From Facklamia sp. 7083-14-GEN3 (GTDB lineage: Bacteria > Bacillota > Bacilli > Lactobacillales > Aerococcaceae), in the NCBI RefSeq assembly GCF_024742075.1, contig NZ_JANSGD010000003.1, positions 186,001 through 250,000 on the forward strand: 64,000 bases of DNA. The letters run 5' to 3'. Position numbers and translations under genes: made by a program. The notes beneath the pieces are model-generated. The model worked only from the letters and a program-made list of their open reading frames with translations, searched no databases and was not told where the DNA came from. Each line of letters opens with the position of its first letter. Positions within the stretch are counted from its first letter, which is position 1. This document shows positions 38,265 to 47,550 of this stretch, piece after piece.

Positions 38265-38306
38265 TTCAATTTGACTGTATAAATTGTTGAGGAATAGCTG
38301 GGAGAT

Positions 38307-38984
38307 TTATTGATCATCTTCTCGTTCTGTACCTGGTCCTGGTTGATGGTTGGCTATATTACTTGCCCATTCATAGTCAACCATAATAAATTGACCGAGG
38401 TAATCATTTTTTAATTCTTTGCTAAATTTATCTAAAATGAATTCTGTAAGTGAAGGATGGTAATCAACCATGAGTTGTTCATCCTCTGTAAGATAAAGGA
38501 ATTTATCTTGATTATCTTTGTGAATAAAGAAGCGGTTGAGGACTTTTCGATCAGGCTCCTGTTGGGCAAATAACCCATCCGTTAGGATTTTTACAACCTC
38601 CATTACTTGGTCATTAAATCCACGATCAAAAATTTGGATTTTTTCAATCAGCTGAGGGCCTGAAGTTACTACTCTTAAATGATAATCACTAATATCTATA
38701 CCTTCTTCGGCAGTCATTAGACTAAGACCTTTTAATATTTTTTCGCGATTTTCTTTAAAGTTAGGTGCTAAATAAATTAATAGCTTGAGCTGAGGATCAT
38801 GATAGAGTATTTGGGTTTCTATTTGTCTCTTTGCTCCGCATTGATCGCATTCAAAGGCTAGAAGTTGCCCATCCAGTAGTTTTTGTTTTAATTCGGGATG
38901 TTTTTGACTATTGATAGAAGTTTCGATAATGTGTTCATGCTTGGCATGACATACTGGACACTCTAGATGGATTGTTTGTGGCAT
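38307..38984 (-). CDS. CpXC-domain protein
   Basis: A 225-residue protein with a zinc-binding CpXC domain: CPVCHAKH at the N-terminus and CDQCGAKR near residue 50 supply two Cys pairs. The rest is helical and acidic. The function of the family is unknown. Single gene, read towards the glycosyltransferase. Confidence 0.85.
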   Translation of the reverse strand: MPQTIHLECPVCHAKHEHIIETSINSQKHPELKQKLLDGQLLAFECDQCGAKRQIETQILYHDPQLKLLIYLAPNFKENREKILKGLSLMTAEEGIDISDYHLRVVTSGPQLIEKIQIFDRGFNDQVMEVVKILTDGLFAQQEPDRKVLNRFFIHKDNQDKFLYLTEDEQLMVDYHPSLTEFILDKFSKELKNDYLGQFIMVDYEWASNIANHQPGPGTEREDDQ

Positions 38985-39136
38985 TCAATTGCCTCCTTTA
39001 TAGGATTAATAATTCTAGTATATCAAAAAAGATAAAGGATGCGAAAGATTCATTGAAGTTAATCTTGGAAGCGATTAACACAACAGATACAATTGTGCTA
39101 TAATGGCTAAGGTAATAGTAATAGAGGGGGGATGTT

Positions 39137-39682
39137 ATGAAATGTCTAATTATCTATGAGTCACCCTATGGATCCACCTTGATTTATGCCAAGGCCCTTC
39201 AAAGGGTCTTTGATTTTCCAATGGTAGCTTTAAATGAGGTCGATAAATCAACTTTGAACCACTATGATTTAATCATTGTGGGCACTTTTGTTTTCTCAGG
39301 AAGGATTTTCAAGTCGACACTGATTAATCAGTTGATGAATCGCTACCGCGAACCGAGTTGGGTCTTATTCACTGTGGGCATTTCTACCCCAAATCTTACC
39401 AATTTCGCTAAATTATTAAAGGAAACCTTCACTGCTAGGGTATATAAACAATTGGCCACTTTTCACTATAGAGGGCGAATTGCTTCTAAACGCTTTTCTT
39501 TAATGTACTTAGCTTCCAAGCGAATGAAGCGTCAACCAGGTACTAGTTTGGATGATGTGATTTTGGGACCCGAGGAATGGCATTTGTTAGATTATCATGG
39601 CGGAACCGCTGAAAAAGAAGACTTAAAACAAATATCAAATATGGTAGAGTATATACGTGAAATAGCACAATACATAGGATAA
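39137..39682 (+). CDS. Flavodoxin-domain protein
   Basis: A 181-residue protein starting with a flavodoxin-like FMN loop (IIYESPYGSTLIYAKAL) and the second FMN segment IIVGTFVFSGRI. It resembles the HemG-like flavodoxin set, but no haem pathway gene is near. It ends 12 bases before rpiA and may be in the same unit. Confidence 0.8.
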   Translation: MKCLIIYESPYGSTLIYAKALQRVFDFPMVALNEVDKSTLNHYDLIIVGTFVFSGRIFKSTLINQLMNRYREPSWVLFTVGISTPNLTNFAKLLKETFTARVYKQLATFHYRGRIASKRFSLMYLASKRMKRQPGTSLDDVILGPEEWHLLDYHGGTAEKEDLKQISNMVEYIREIAQYIG

Positions 39683-39694
39683 CGGAGGATTAGT

Positions 39695-40390
39695 ATGGAA
39701 GAAGCAAAAAAACGAGTAGGTAAATACGCAGCCTCTTATGTTGAAGATGGCATGGTTGTAGGTCTAGGAACAGGCTCAACAGCTTATTGGTTTATTGAAG
39801 AAGTAGGCCGTCGTTTCCAAGCAGGAGAGCTCGATAATATCTTAACGGTTTCTACATCCGATCGTTCTTCAGAACAAGCTTTAAAATTAGGCTTACCTTT
39901 AAAAGAAATTGATGATGTTAATCACATTGATTTACTGGTTGATGGAGCGGATGAAACAACTCGTCAATTTGCCGGCATTAAAGGTGGTGGCGGTGCCCTT
40001 TTACATGAAAAAATAATTGCTGAACAAAGTGACAAGATTATTTGGATCATGGATGAAAGCAAGTTAGTCGATCAATTAGGAAAGTTCCCTCTACCAGTGG
40101 AAGTGGTTCGATTCGGATCGTGGAAAGTATACGATGCTTTCGCAAGTGCTGGTATGAAACCGAGTTTTAGAAAAGTTGAAGGAGACAAACTATTTATTAC
40201 AGATTCTGGTAATTATATTATCGATCTCCATTTAGAAGAGATTCCTAATCCACAAGTTTTGGCATCTGAAATAAAAGCCAAAGTAGGCGTCGTGGAACAT
40301 GGTTTGTTTTTAGATTACGCTGATATTATTTTAGTTGCCCAAGCGGATGGAGAAATTATAAAGATTGAACGAAGTAATACTGCAAACTAG
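39695..40390 (+). CDS. rpiA: Ribose-5-phosphate isomerase A
   Basis: A 231-residue isomerase of ribose 5-phosphate and ribulose 5-phosphate. Motifs GLGTGSTAYWFIEE, LVDGADE and IKGGGGALLHEK are complete. With pdp it turns the sugar part of nucleosides into pentose phosphate intermediates. ACGGAGG precedes the ATG; pdp follows after 22 bases. Confidence 0.96.
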   Translation: MEEAKKRVGKYAASYVEDGMVVGLGTGSTAYWFIEEVGRRFQAGELDNILTVSTSDRSSEQALKLGLPLKEIDDVNHIDLLVDGADETTRQFAGIKGGGGALLHEKIIAEQSDKIIWIMDESKLVDQLGKFPLPVEVVRFGSWKVYDAFASAGMKPSFRKVEGDKLFITDSGNYIIDLHLEEIPNPQVLASEIKAKVGVVEHGLFLDYADIILVAQADGEIIKIERSNTAN

Positions 40391-40412
40391 ACTATAATGA
40401 GGATGATGAAGT

Positions 40413-41711
40413 ATGAGAATGGTGGATTTAATCCATAAAAAACAAGAAAACCAAACACTAACCCAAGCAGAAATCCAATATATCATTAACGGATTTACCA
40501 AAGGTGAAATCCCTGATTATCAAATGGCCGCCTTTAATATGGCAGTCTATTTTAATGGCATGGATGCTAAAGAGGTTAGTCATTTAACTATGGCAATGGT
40601 GGAATCAGGCGATCAAATCGATCTTTCCGCTATCAAAGGAATCAAAGTGGATAAACATTCGACCGGAGGTGTTGGCGATACAACTACCCTCGTTTTAGCG
40701 CCTTTAGTAGCTTCTTGCGGTGTTCCGGTGGCTAAGATGTCAGGGCGCGGTTTAGGCCATACAGGTGGCACGCTGGATAAATTGGAGACAATCAATGGCT
40801 TTAATTTTGAAATCGCTGAAGCGGCTTTTATCGATCAAGTAAACCAACACCAAGTGGCGGTGGTCGGACAGACAGGAGATTTAACCCCCGCTGATAAAAA
40901 GCTTTATGCATTAAGAGATGTCACTTCTACAGTTCAGTCCATTCCTTTAATTGCTTCATCCATTATGTCTAAGAAAATTGCTTCGGGTGCCGATGCGATT
41001 GTCTTAGATGTAAAAGTAGGCGATGGCGCCTTCATGAAGACAATTGAGATGGCTGAAGAATTAGCTAATACCATGGTTAAAATCGGTAATCATTTAGGCC
41101 GAAAAACAGTTGCTGTTTTATCCAATATGGATCAGCCGCTAGGGTTTGCCATTGGCAATACCTTAGAGGTCAATGAAGCTGTGGAAACATTGAAAGGGAA
41201 AGGTCCGCAAGATCTAACAGAGCTTTGTCTCAATCTTGGAGCGCAAATGCTATTATCTGCTGAGAAAGTAGAAAGTTTGCAAGAAGGTATTGAAATGTTG
41301 CAAGCTCAAATCGACTCAGGAGCAGCATTAGAAAAATTCCGAGAATTTATTGAGATTCAAGGCGGCGATGCTTCATTCATCGAAAATCCGGAAAAATTGG
41401 GTAAAGCCAAGTACCAAATTCCTTATTTAGCTAAGAAATCAGGAGTGGTTAGTCATTGGGTAGCCGATTTAGTAGGTGAAGCAGCCATGGTTTTAGGAGC
41501 GGGGCGTGCCGTTAAAGACGATAAAATTGACCCAGTAGTAGGACTTGTCTTAAAAGCTAAGATAGGAGACCCTATTCAAGAAGGAGAGGCACTCGCAATT
41601 ATCCATTCTAACCGAGAAGATATTGATGACTGCTTGGAGCGATTAGACCAAGCGATTCAAATCGCTGATTCTGCTGAAGAATTGCCATTAATTTATAAAA
41701 CAATTGATTAA
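40413..41711 (+). CDS. pdp: Pyrimidine-nucleoside phosphorylase
   Basis: A 432-residue enzyme that splits uridine, thymidine or deoxyuridine with phosphate. The signature [18 protein letters not shown] and the phosphate-binding [13 protein letters not shown] are present. Set in rpiA-pdp-S-component, a nucleoside uptake and use unit. Confidence 0.95.
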   Translation: MRMVDLIHKKQENQTLTQAEIQYIINGFTKGEIPDYQMAAFNMAVYFNGMDAKEVSHLTMAMVESGDQIDLSAIKGIKVDKHSTGGVGDTTTLVLAPLVASCGVPVAKMSGRGLGHTGGTLDKLETINGFNFEIAEAAFIDQVNQHQVAVVGQTGDLTPADKKLYALRDVTSTVQSIPLIASSIMSKKIASGADAIVLDVKVGDGAFMKTIEMAEELANTMVKIGNHLGRKTVAVLSNMDQPLGFAIGNTLEVNEAVETLKGKGPQDLTELCLNLGAQMLLSAEKVESLQEGIEMLQAQIDSGAALEKFREFIEIQGGDASFIENPEKLGKAKYQIPYLAKKSGVVSHWVADLVGEAAMVLGAGRAVKDDKIDPVVGLVLKAKIGDPIQEGEALAIIHSNREDIDDCLERLDQAIQIADSAEELPLIYKTID

Positions 41712-41739
41712 AAAATTCATAAGAAGAAGGAAGTAAAAT

Positions 41740-42294
41740 ATGTCAAATAATAAAACCTTTAAGTATGTTCAAATCGGGATTTACGCTGCTTTAATTATCG
41801 CTGCAATTACCTTTATCCGTGTCCCGATGCCATCGGCCATCTCTAACTCTTTTGTTCATCCAGGTAATGCCTTGGTGGTTTTAGCAGTTTTGTTAATGGG
41901 GTTCAAACGGGGGACGGCCGCTGCTTTAATCGGACTCTTTCTCTTTGATAGCTTAAATGGCTATTTCTATGTTGTTCATTTCACCCTTTTAGAAAACCTT
42001 TTGGTTTTGATTGTGGTCTCATTAATATATAATAAATTCTTCCATAAAGACGATAGTATGAGTCATATTGTGACATTAGGAATCGTCGGAGCATTAACTA
42101 AAATTGTATTAATCTTTGGTAAGCATATTATTAACCAAATGATTTTAGGAGCCACATCTTCTGCGGCAATTGCCATGGCGATTTCAGCCATGCCAGCTAG
42201 TCTTTTTACAGGACTTGTCACAGCCATCTTAGTGCCAGTTTTATATTTCCCATTAAAGAAAATTTTCCAACGCTATCATACAATTGGTGAATAA
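41740..42294 (+). CDS. ECF transporter S component, probably for a pyrimidine or nucleoside
   Basis: A 184-residue membrane protein with six predicted helices and the S-component N-terminus (IGIYAALIIAAITFIRVP), including PGNALVVLAVLLMGFKRGT. It needs the shared EcfA/A'/T module encoded elsewhere. Its substrate is inferred only from its place after pdp. Confidence 0.8.
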   Translation: MSNNKTFKYVQIGIYAALIIAAITFIRVPMPSAISNSFVHPGNALVVLAVLLMGFKRGTAAALIGLFLFDSLNGYFYVVHFTLLENLLVLIVVSLIYNKFFHKDDSMSHIVTLGIVGALTKIVLIFGKHIINQMILGATSSAAIAMAISAMPASLFTGLVTAILVPVLYFPLKKIFQRYHTIGE

Positions 42295-42307
42295 TACTAT
42301 CACTTGG

Positions 42308-42378
42308 GTTCAGTCTTTTAGGCTGAGCCTTTTTAAATGACAAAAAATAATAGCCCTCGACGCTTTAAGTCGAGGGCT
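42308..42378. terminator. Two terminators between convergent units
   Basis: A first hairpin (GGTTCAG/CTGAGCC, 42308-42329) with a T tail serves the plus strand. A second perfect 9-bp stem (AGCCCTCGA, 42352-42360 with 42370-42378) can work on both strands and ends the MFS transcript arriving from the right. Confidence 0.8.
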
Positions 42379-42390
42379 TTATTTATTGTA

Positions 42391-43632
42391 TTAAGCTTTA
42401 GCTGGTTCAAGTGCTGGGCTAGTTGTATGAATGGTTTGATATCTTTCTTGCTTAAGGTTTTTAATCGAAATCATGAAGCAGAAGGATACAATATATAGAC
42501 TAGTTAGGAAAATCATAACGGCACTCATATCATAGTTTTCTAAAATCATTCCAATAATTAATGAAGAGAAACCACCGATGGCACGGCCAACGTTTAAAAT
42601 GGTGTTATTAGCTACCGCTCGAACTTGATGAGGGTATAAGCGCGTAACCATGGCGCCATAGCCGGCAAACATTCCATTAACAAAGAATCCCATTAAAGCT
42701 CCGCCAAATAAAAGACTTAAGGCAGAATTGACATAAGTAAAAGCGAAAACAGAGATAGCTGACATGATGAGGAAAACGCCATAAACTAAACGCGGACCAA
42801 ACATATCTAGGAAATAACCAAAGACTAACATACCGATAGACATTCCCACAATAGTAGTGATCATCCAAAGGTTAGAGTTGCCCAGGCTGATACCTAATTT
42901 GCCTTGCATCATAGTTGGTAACCAGTTCATCATCCCAAAATAACCAGCAATTTGAACAGAAGTCATCACCATTAAAGCAATCGTTTGATGGGCTAAGGCA
43001 GGGGTTTTGAAAAGGTCAGAGATTTTACCGGCTTGTTGACGGTCTACTTTCTGGCTGCCACGGTCAGTGATTTGATCTTCTTTAATCATAAAGTGCATGT
43101 AAGTCACTAAGATTAAAGGTAGAATACCTAGCGCAAAAAGTCCTCTCCAGCCAAAGATTGGTGCAATTAAGCTGGCTAAAACAGCGGATGTAATGGATCC
43201 GATTTGTCCCATAACACCATTCAGTGAGGAGATCCGGCCCATTTTGTTGCTTGGGACAATACCCGCCATGATCGCTAGGGCAACACCGTACTCACCACCA
43301 ACCCCAATACCAGCTAAGAAGCGTAGAGCTAAAAGGGTATTGATACTTTGACTAAAGAAGATAAGGGCGGTAGCTACAGAGAAAATCGCGACGGTCCATT
43401 TTAATACTTTGTATTTGTTATAGCGGTCTGCTAAAACACCAAAGACAAGTCCCCCAAACAGCATTCCGAAGTTCGTAATGGTTCCAATCCAACCGGCTTG
43501 AGTAGAGGAAATATTTAAATCAGCAATAATAGAGGATAGGGAAAAGGCCAAAAACATCACATTGACATCATCTAAACCAGAGGCAATCATTGAAGTAACA
43601 AGGGCACGACGATCATAATTTATAGTTTTCAT
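42391..43632 (-). CDS. MFS transporter
   Basis: A 413-residue transporter with 12 predicted helices and the MFS loop GVLADRYNKYK after helix 2, plus GVGGEYGVALAIMAG in helix 4 as in the aromatic-acid/sugar-acid group. It follows pyrE by 54 bases on the same strand, with a weak hairpin between, so transport of orotate or a related acid is an idea, not a finding. AAGGAGAG precedes the ATG. Confidence 0.85.
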   Translation of the reverse strand: MKTINYDRRALVTSMIASGLDDVNVMFLAFSLSSIIADLNISSTQAGWIGTITNFGMLFGGLVFGVLADRYNKYKVLKWTVAIFSVATALIFFSQSINTLLALRFLAGIGVGGEYGVALAIMAGIVPSNKMGRISSLNGVMGQIGSITSAVLASLIAPIFGWRGLFALGILPLILVTYMHFMIKEDQITDRGSQKVDRQQAGKISDLFKTPALAHQTIALMVMTSVQIAGYFGMMNWLPTMMQGKLGISLGNSNLWMITTIVGMSIGMLVFGYFLDMFGPRLVYGVFLIMSAISVFAFTYVNSALSLLFGGALMGFFVNGMFAGYGAMVTRLYPHQVRAVANNTILNVGRAIGGFSSLIIGMILENYDMSAVMIFLTSLYIVSFCFMISIKNLKQERYQTIHTTSPALEPAKA

Positions 43633-43686
43633 AATATCTCTCCTTAATAAAAGTTCACGGACTTTTTTAATTAATATTTATTGAAT

Positions 43687-44340
43687 TTAGTTAAAAGCTT
43701 GGCTCCAAGCTTGAGGATCTTTGTACCAATTGGCTAAGCTTTGCTTATGATTTTCAAAAGCAGGCTTTTTAGTAACAATATCGATCAGAGTAGCATAATC
43801 ACTCAGGGTAACTAAGGGGAAGGATTCTTTAGCAAAATTCTGACGACCGGCTTCTAATAAGTAATTAAAGATAGCTAGGGCACCAATCACTTGACCACCA
43901 GCATTTTGAACGGCGTGAGCCGCTTTAATGACGCTCCCACCTGTCGAGATCAAGTCTTCAATCATTAGGACTTTTTGTCCTGGACTCAAGTGACCTTCGA
44001 TTTGATTGTGCATGCCGTGTCCTTTAGGACTAGACCGCACATAAATCATTGGTAAGTTTAATGCTTGTGCCAAAAAGGCTGCATGAGAAATGCCAGCAGT
44101 AGCTGTACCCGCGATAACTTCGACCTCTGCAAAGTTTTCTTTAACGGCTGCTACCATGGCTTCAATTAAAAGCTGACGGCTTTGCGGATGACTAATGATT
44201 AGGCGGTTATCACAATAGATGGGTGATTTTAAACCGCTTGACCAGGTGAAGGGGGGATCTAAACTGATTTTAACTGCTTCAATATCCAAGAGGATATTAG
44301 CAATCTTTTCTTTACTGCTTGTTTGATGAACGTTTTCCAT
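43687..44340 (-). CDS. pyrE: Orotate phosphoribosyltransferase
   Basis: A 217-residue enzyme adding ribose phosphate to orotate in UMP synthesis. It has the PRPP motif VLMIEDLISTGGSV and WSSGLKSPIYCDNR. GGAGG overlaps the region just before the ATG. It lies nine bases after pyrF, so the last two steps of the pathway are encoded together. Confidence 0.95.
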   Translation of the reverse strand: MENVHQTSSKEKIANILLDIEAVKISLDPPFTWSSGLKSPIYCDNRLIISHPQSRQLLIEAMVAAVKENFAEVEVIAGTATAGISHAAFLAQALNLPMIYVRSSPKGHGMHNQIEGHLSPGQKVLMIEDLISTGGSVIKAAHAVQNAGGQVIGALAIFNYLLEAGRQNFAKESFPLVTLSDYATLIDIVTKKPAFENHKQSLANWYKDPQAWSQAFN

Positions 44341-44349
44341 GATTACCTC

Positions 44350-45087
44350 CTATTTGAATGATTGTTGTGCCTGAGCAATTTTTTCAACAATATCTAAGTA
44401 AGCTGCTTTTGGATCATCTGCTTGGGTAATTGGACGCCCAATGACGAGATAATCACTTAGATTTTTAATGGCTGTTTGGACATCAGCAATACGGTGCTGG
44501 TCATCCGTACGATTTGTCGTTTGTGGGCGTATTCCCGGTGTAACCGTTAGGAAGTCGGCATGTGTGACTTCTTTGATTGCCTTGGCCTCATGGGGCGAAC
44601 AAACTACACCGTCAAGTCCAGCTTGGTGACTTAACTTGGCATAGTGCAAGGTTGAAGTTTCTAAACCGGCAGTGATTAATTGTTCTTCTTCTACTTGTTG
44701 GTTAGAAGTGGAAGTCAGTTGAGTGACTGCAATCAAAAGAGGTTCTTTTTGACCAGCCGGTGTCCCTTGAATCAGACCTTCTTTGGCCGCTTCCATCATC
44801 CTACGTCCACCTGCCGCATGAACATTGACCATGGCTACTCCCAATTGAGCGAGAATACGCATGGACCGCATCACGGTGTTAGGGATGTCGTGGAGTTTAA
44901 GATCTAGAAAAATGGAATGACCTTGACTGGAAACTTTTTCTAACAGTTGAGGACCTCCCAAATAGAAAACTTCCATACCGATTTTTATATTATGGGGACC
45001 TCGCGGTAAAAGCTGTAAAAAGTCTAAGATTTCTTTATCACTGGCAAAATCAAGCGCAATAATGGGTAGTTGAGGATTGAGTTCCAT
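44350..45087 (-). CDS. pyrF: Orotidine 5'-phosphate decarboxylase
   Basis: A 245-residue enzyme forming UMP. It has the catalytic DLKLHDIPNTV segment and VTPGIRPQTTNRTDDQHR. The start at 45087 was chosen because AAAGGTGG is five bases upstream; a GTG three codons earlier lies inside that site. A terminator just before the gene and a PyrR-like stem further up show control by attenuation. Confidence 0.95.
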   Translation of the reverse strand: MELNPQLPIIALDFASDKEILDFLQLLPRGPHNIKIGMEVFYLGGPQLLEKVSSQGHSIFLDLKLHDIPNTVMRSMRILAQLGVAMVNVHAAGGRRMMEAAKEGLIQGTPAGQKEPLLIAVTQLTSTSNQQVEEEQLITAGLETSTLHYAKLSHQAGLDGVVCSPHEAKAIKEVTHADFLTVTPGIRPQTTNRTDDQHRIADVQTAIKNLSDYLVIGRPITQADDPKAAYLDIVEKIAQAQQSFK

Positions 45088-45105
45088 AAAGACCACCTTT
45101 CTAAT

Positions 45106-45270
45106 AAAAAACGCCTAACCACATATTCGGTTAGGCATAAAAGATATATCCATAGAAGCATGCCCATAGGCATACTAAGTGTGTGGATCTTCTTTCATGC
45201 TTCTCTGAACATGTTTAAAGCGATCGTTTCAAATTGCTAAGAGTATAAAATGAATAGAAAAAATTGTCAA
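45106..45270 (-). promoter_or_regulatory. pyrFE promoter and PyrR-type attenuation leader
   Basis: On the minus strand TTGACA (45270-45265) and TATACT (45247-45242) are 17 bases apart. About 30 bases downstream is a stem-loop CATGTTCAGAGAAGCATG (45213-45196), which fits the PyrR site core TCCAGAGAGG with a paired C-to-U, G-to-A change. The stem's 3' side (GAAGCATG) is complementary to CATGCTTC further on, which gives the alternative fold. A strong terminator follows (GCCTAACC stem, 45136-45113, then GTTTTTT), 18 bases before pyrF. Mechanism inferred from known pyr leaders. Confidence 0.75.
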
Positions 45271-45299
45271 TAGCTAAATAAACATTAAAAAGATTAAGT

Positions 45300-46385
45300 C
45301 TATAAATGTTCACTTTTTTGATTGCGCTGGGCTAAGGCTTGGACATCAAGCTGTCTGACTTTAGCCCAATGGTAGCTTTCACCACTTATTACTAAATCCG
45401 TTTTGCGTAAGTCTTCTATCGATTGACACGATAGAAGCAGTAATGTTCGTTTAAGGGCTGAGGACCAATCATTCACCCATTCAACGGTTGCTTCAACCCC
45501 TAATTGGTCCACTGAATGCAGAAACTTGCCGGCAATCCCACAACTTTTAGCGCCTAAAGCCAAGGCCTTGATCATGTCTAAAAAGTCGCGAATACCACCT
45601 GAAGCTAAAACATTAATTTGCTCTTGGTAGGTCAGAGATTCCAACAAAGCTTCGACACTGGTCTGGCCCCAGTTTGCTAGGCTTGAAAAGTCTAGCTGGT
45701 CATTGCGCTGATTTTCAATTTGAACAAAGTTGGTGCCACCACGTCCACCTAGGTCTACCGTTTGGACGCCTAGTTCAATTAATTCTTCAAGGGTCTCTTG
45801 ACTCATACCGAAGCCAACTTCTTTAACAATAACGGGTAGCCCTAAGTCCTCAACGATTTTTTGAATATTGTCTTTCCAGTTCGAAAAATCACGGTCTCCC
45901 TCAGGCATCACAATCTCTTGGGCTGTATTTAAATGAATTTGAAGGGCATCGGCTTGGATTAAGTCGACGGCTCTTTTGGCGTTTTCCAGATCATGATGGG
46001 CACCCAAATTGGCTAAGACAAAGCCATGGGGATTCATTTGACGAATAATGGTAAAGGAATCAGCCACTTGAGGGTCTTTAAGGGCGGCTGAAATAGAGCC
46101 GACCGCCATGGTTAAACCAGTTGCTGCAGCCACTTGGGCTAATTGTTGATTGTAAGCTTTTGTTTTGGGGCTGCCACCTGTCATAGCATTAATATAAAAA
46201 GGGAGGGAATGCTTTTTACCTGCCCAATGAGTGGATAAATCAATTTGATCGATAGGAAGGCGACCCAGTGAATGGTGGACAAAACGGATATCATCAAAGG
46301 AATTAATTTTTCTAGTCTTTTGTTGGTCTAAAGCATAACGCAGGTGGTCATCTTTACGATTAGTCGATAAAGAAGAAGTCATCAT
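45300..46385 (-). CDS. fni: Type 2 isopentenyl-diphosphate isomerase (FMN)
   Basis: A 361-residue FMN enzyme that converts isopentenyl to dimethylallyl diphosphate. It has INAMTGGSPKTKAYNQQLA, VKEVGFGMS and GGRGGTNFVQIE. It follows mvaK2 with no gap, the last step encoded in the mevalonate operon. Confidence 0.95.
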   Translation of the reverse strand: MMTSSLSTNRKDDHLRYALDQQKTRKINSFDDIRFVHHSLGRLPIDQIDLSTHWAGKKHSLPFYINAMTGGSPKTKAYNQQLAQVAAATGLTMAVGSISAALKDPQVADSFTIIRQMNPHGFVLANLGAHHDLENAKRAVDLIQADALQIHLNTAQEIVMPEGDRDFSNWKDNIQKIVEDLGLPVIVKEVGFGMSQETLEELIELGVQTVDLGGRGGTNFVQIENQRNDQLDFSSLANWGQTSVEALLESLTYQEQINVLASGGIRDFLDMIKALALGAKSCGIAGKFLHSVDQLGVEATVEWVNDWSSALKRTLLLLSCQSIEDLRKTDLVISGESYHWAKVRQLDVQALAQRNQKSEHL

Positions 46386-47540
46386 CTATTCCATCCTTTC
46401 TGAGCTTGATTTTGCTTGCGGGGCTACTTGAAGATTTAGAGGCATAATGCCATGTTTTTTCCATTGGTTGAGAATGGTTTCCTTAGCTTTTATATCATAG
46501 CCTAAGCCAATGCCGCAATCTCCACCACCTGCTCCTGAGCTCTTGCTAGCATAGCCATGGTGTTTGCCAATTTTAATCAGCTGGTTTAAATCATCCGTTT
46601 CAATGGATAGGTCATAAGCCTTGCCTAAATCAAGCAATAAGTGACGGTATTTACTGATGGCTTGCTGGATCAAGTCTGCTTGATTAGTAATCAGCCCTTC
46701 TTTCAATTGACCAACGACGGTAGGAGCTTGGTCTAAAAAGGCTTGGAAAGCTTGTGGCTTAATAGCGATTTGGTCTTTTAATTGTTTGACCAGATTATCG
46801 GTAGAAGCTGTCTGCTGGGTCCACCCAATCAGGACTTGCAAATCTTTAGAAACTGCTAAGTTTTCAATGATTAATCCTGGCCATTCTTGATTCATTAAAG
46901 CATTGATTGAAGGAGAATTAGCGATCATTTTTTTTAAGTGTTGGCGGTCTGGGGTGACATAATAAGTCCATCCACCAAAAGCATTGGCAGCGATATCGCC
47001 AAAGCTTCCGGTAGCTCCTAGGCGTAATTGACTGATAACGGCTAAGCGGTAGAGCTTTTCAGCTGAGAGTTTGATGCCGTGAAAGTTAAGTATGGCTTTG
47101 AGGGTACCGACTGTTACGGCTCCGCTAGAGCCTAGTCCATACTTTTTGCCGGACTCACTTAATAATTGAGAACGAATGTGTAAATGAACGTTTTGAATGT
47201 TAAGGCTCGACTCCTGCAAGAAGGTATGGGCCACCTTCGCTGCCTCTATCACGTAACGCCACTGTTTCAATTGATCTTCTTCTAGGGAATAGTCTTCTGC
47301 AACTTTCAATTGGGGATCATCTGTTTCTAAGCAAAGGGGTGCATAATCTCCTTGATGATTTTCAATCAGCCAGCCCGTTTCAGACCCCTTACTAATTGTC
47401 AGTTCAAGGTATTGGTCGACAGCAATCAAGATAGCTGCTTGTTTTGGCGCTAAAACAGCATATTCACCCGCAATATAGAGTTTGCCGGGAATTTTTATGG
47501 TTTGAGTCTGCGCAGATTGAAGGCAATGCTCAGGATTCAT
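46386..47540 (-). CDS. mvaK2: Phosphomevalonate kinase
   Basis: A 384-residue GHMP kinase. It has KIPGKLYIAGEYAVL at the N-terminus, the ATP loop KYGLGSSGAVTVG and KSSGAGGGDCGIGL at the C-terminus. The start at 47540 (MNPEHCLQ) has AGGAGGAG upstream; a longer frame overlaps mvaD without a ribosome site. Confidence 0.94.
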   Translation of the reverse strand: MNPEHCLQSAQTQTIKIPGKLYIAGEYAVLAPKQAAILIAVDQYLELTISKGSETGWLIENHQGDYAPLCLETDDPQLKVAEDYSLEEDQLKQWRYVIEAAKVAHTFLQESSLNIQNVHLHIRSQLLSESGKKYGLGSSGAVTVGTLKAILNFHGIKLSAEKLYRLAVISQLRLGATGSFGDIAANAFGGWTYYVTPDRQHLKKMIANSPSINALMNQEWPGLIIENLAVSKDLQVLIGWTQQTASTDNLVKQLKDQIAIKPQAFQAFLDQAPTVVGQLKEGLITNQADLIQQAISKYRHLLLDLGKAYDLSIETDDLNQLIKIGKHHGYASKSSGAGGGDCGIGLGYDIKAKETILNQWKKHGIMPLNLQVAPQAKSSSERME

Positions 47541-47550
47541 AATACTCCTC

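Noticed and set aside
42391-44340. MFS gene as part of a dedicated orotate uptake operon
   Set aside because: Adjacency to pyrE is the only support and a small hairpin lies between them, so no substrate was assigned.
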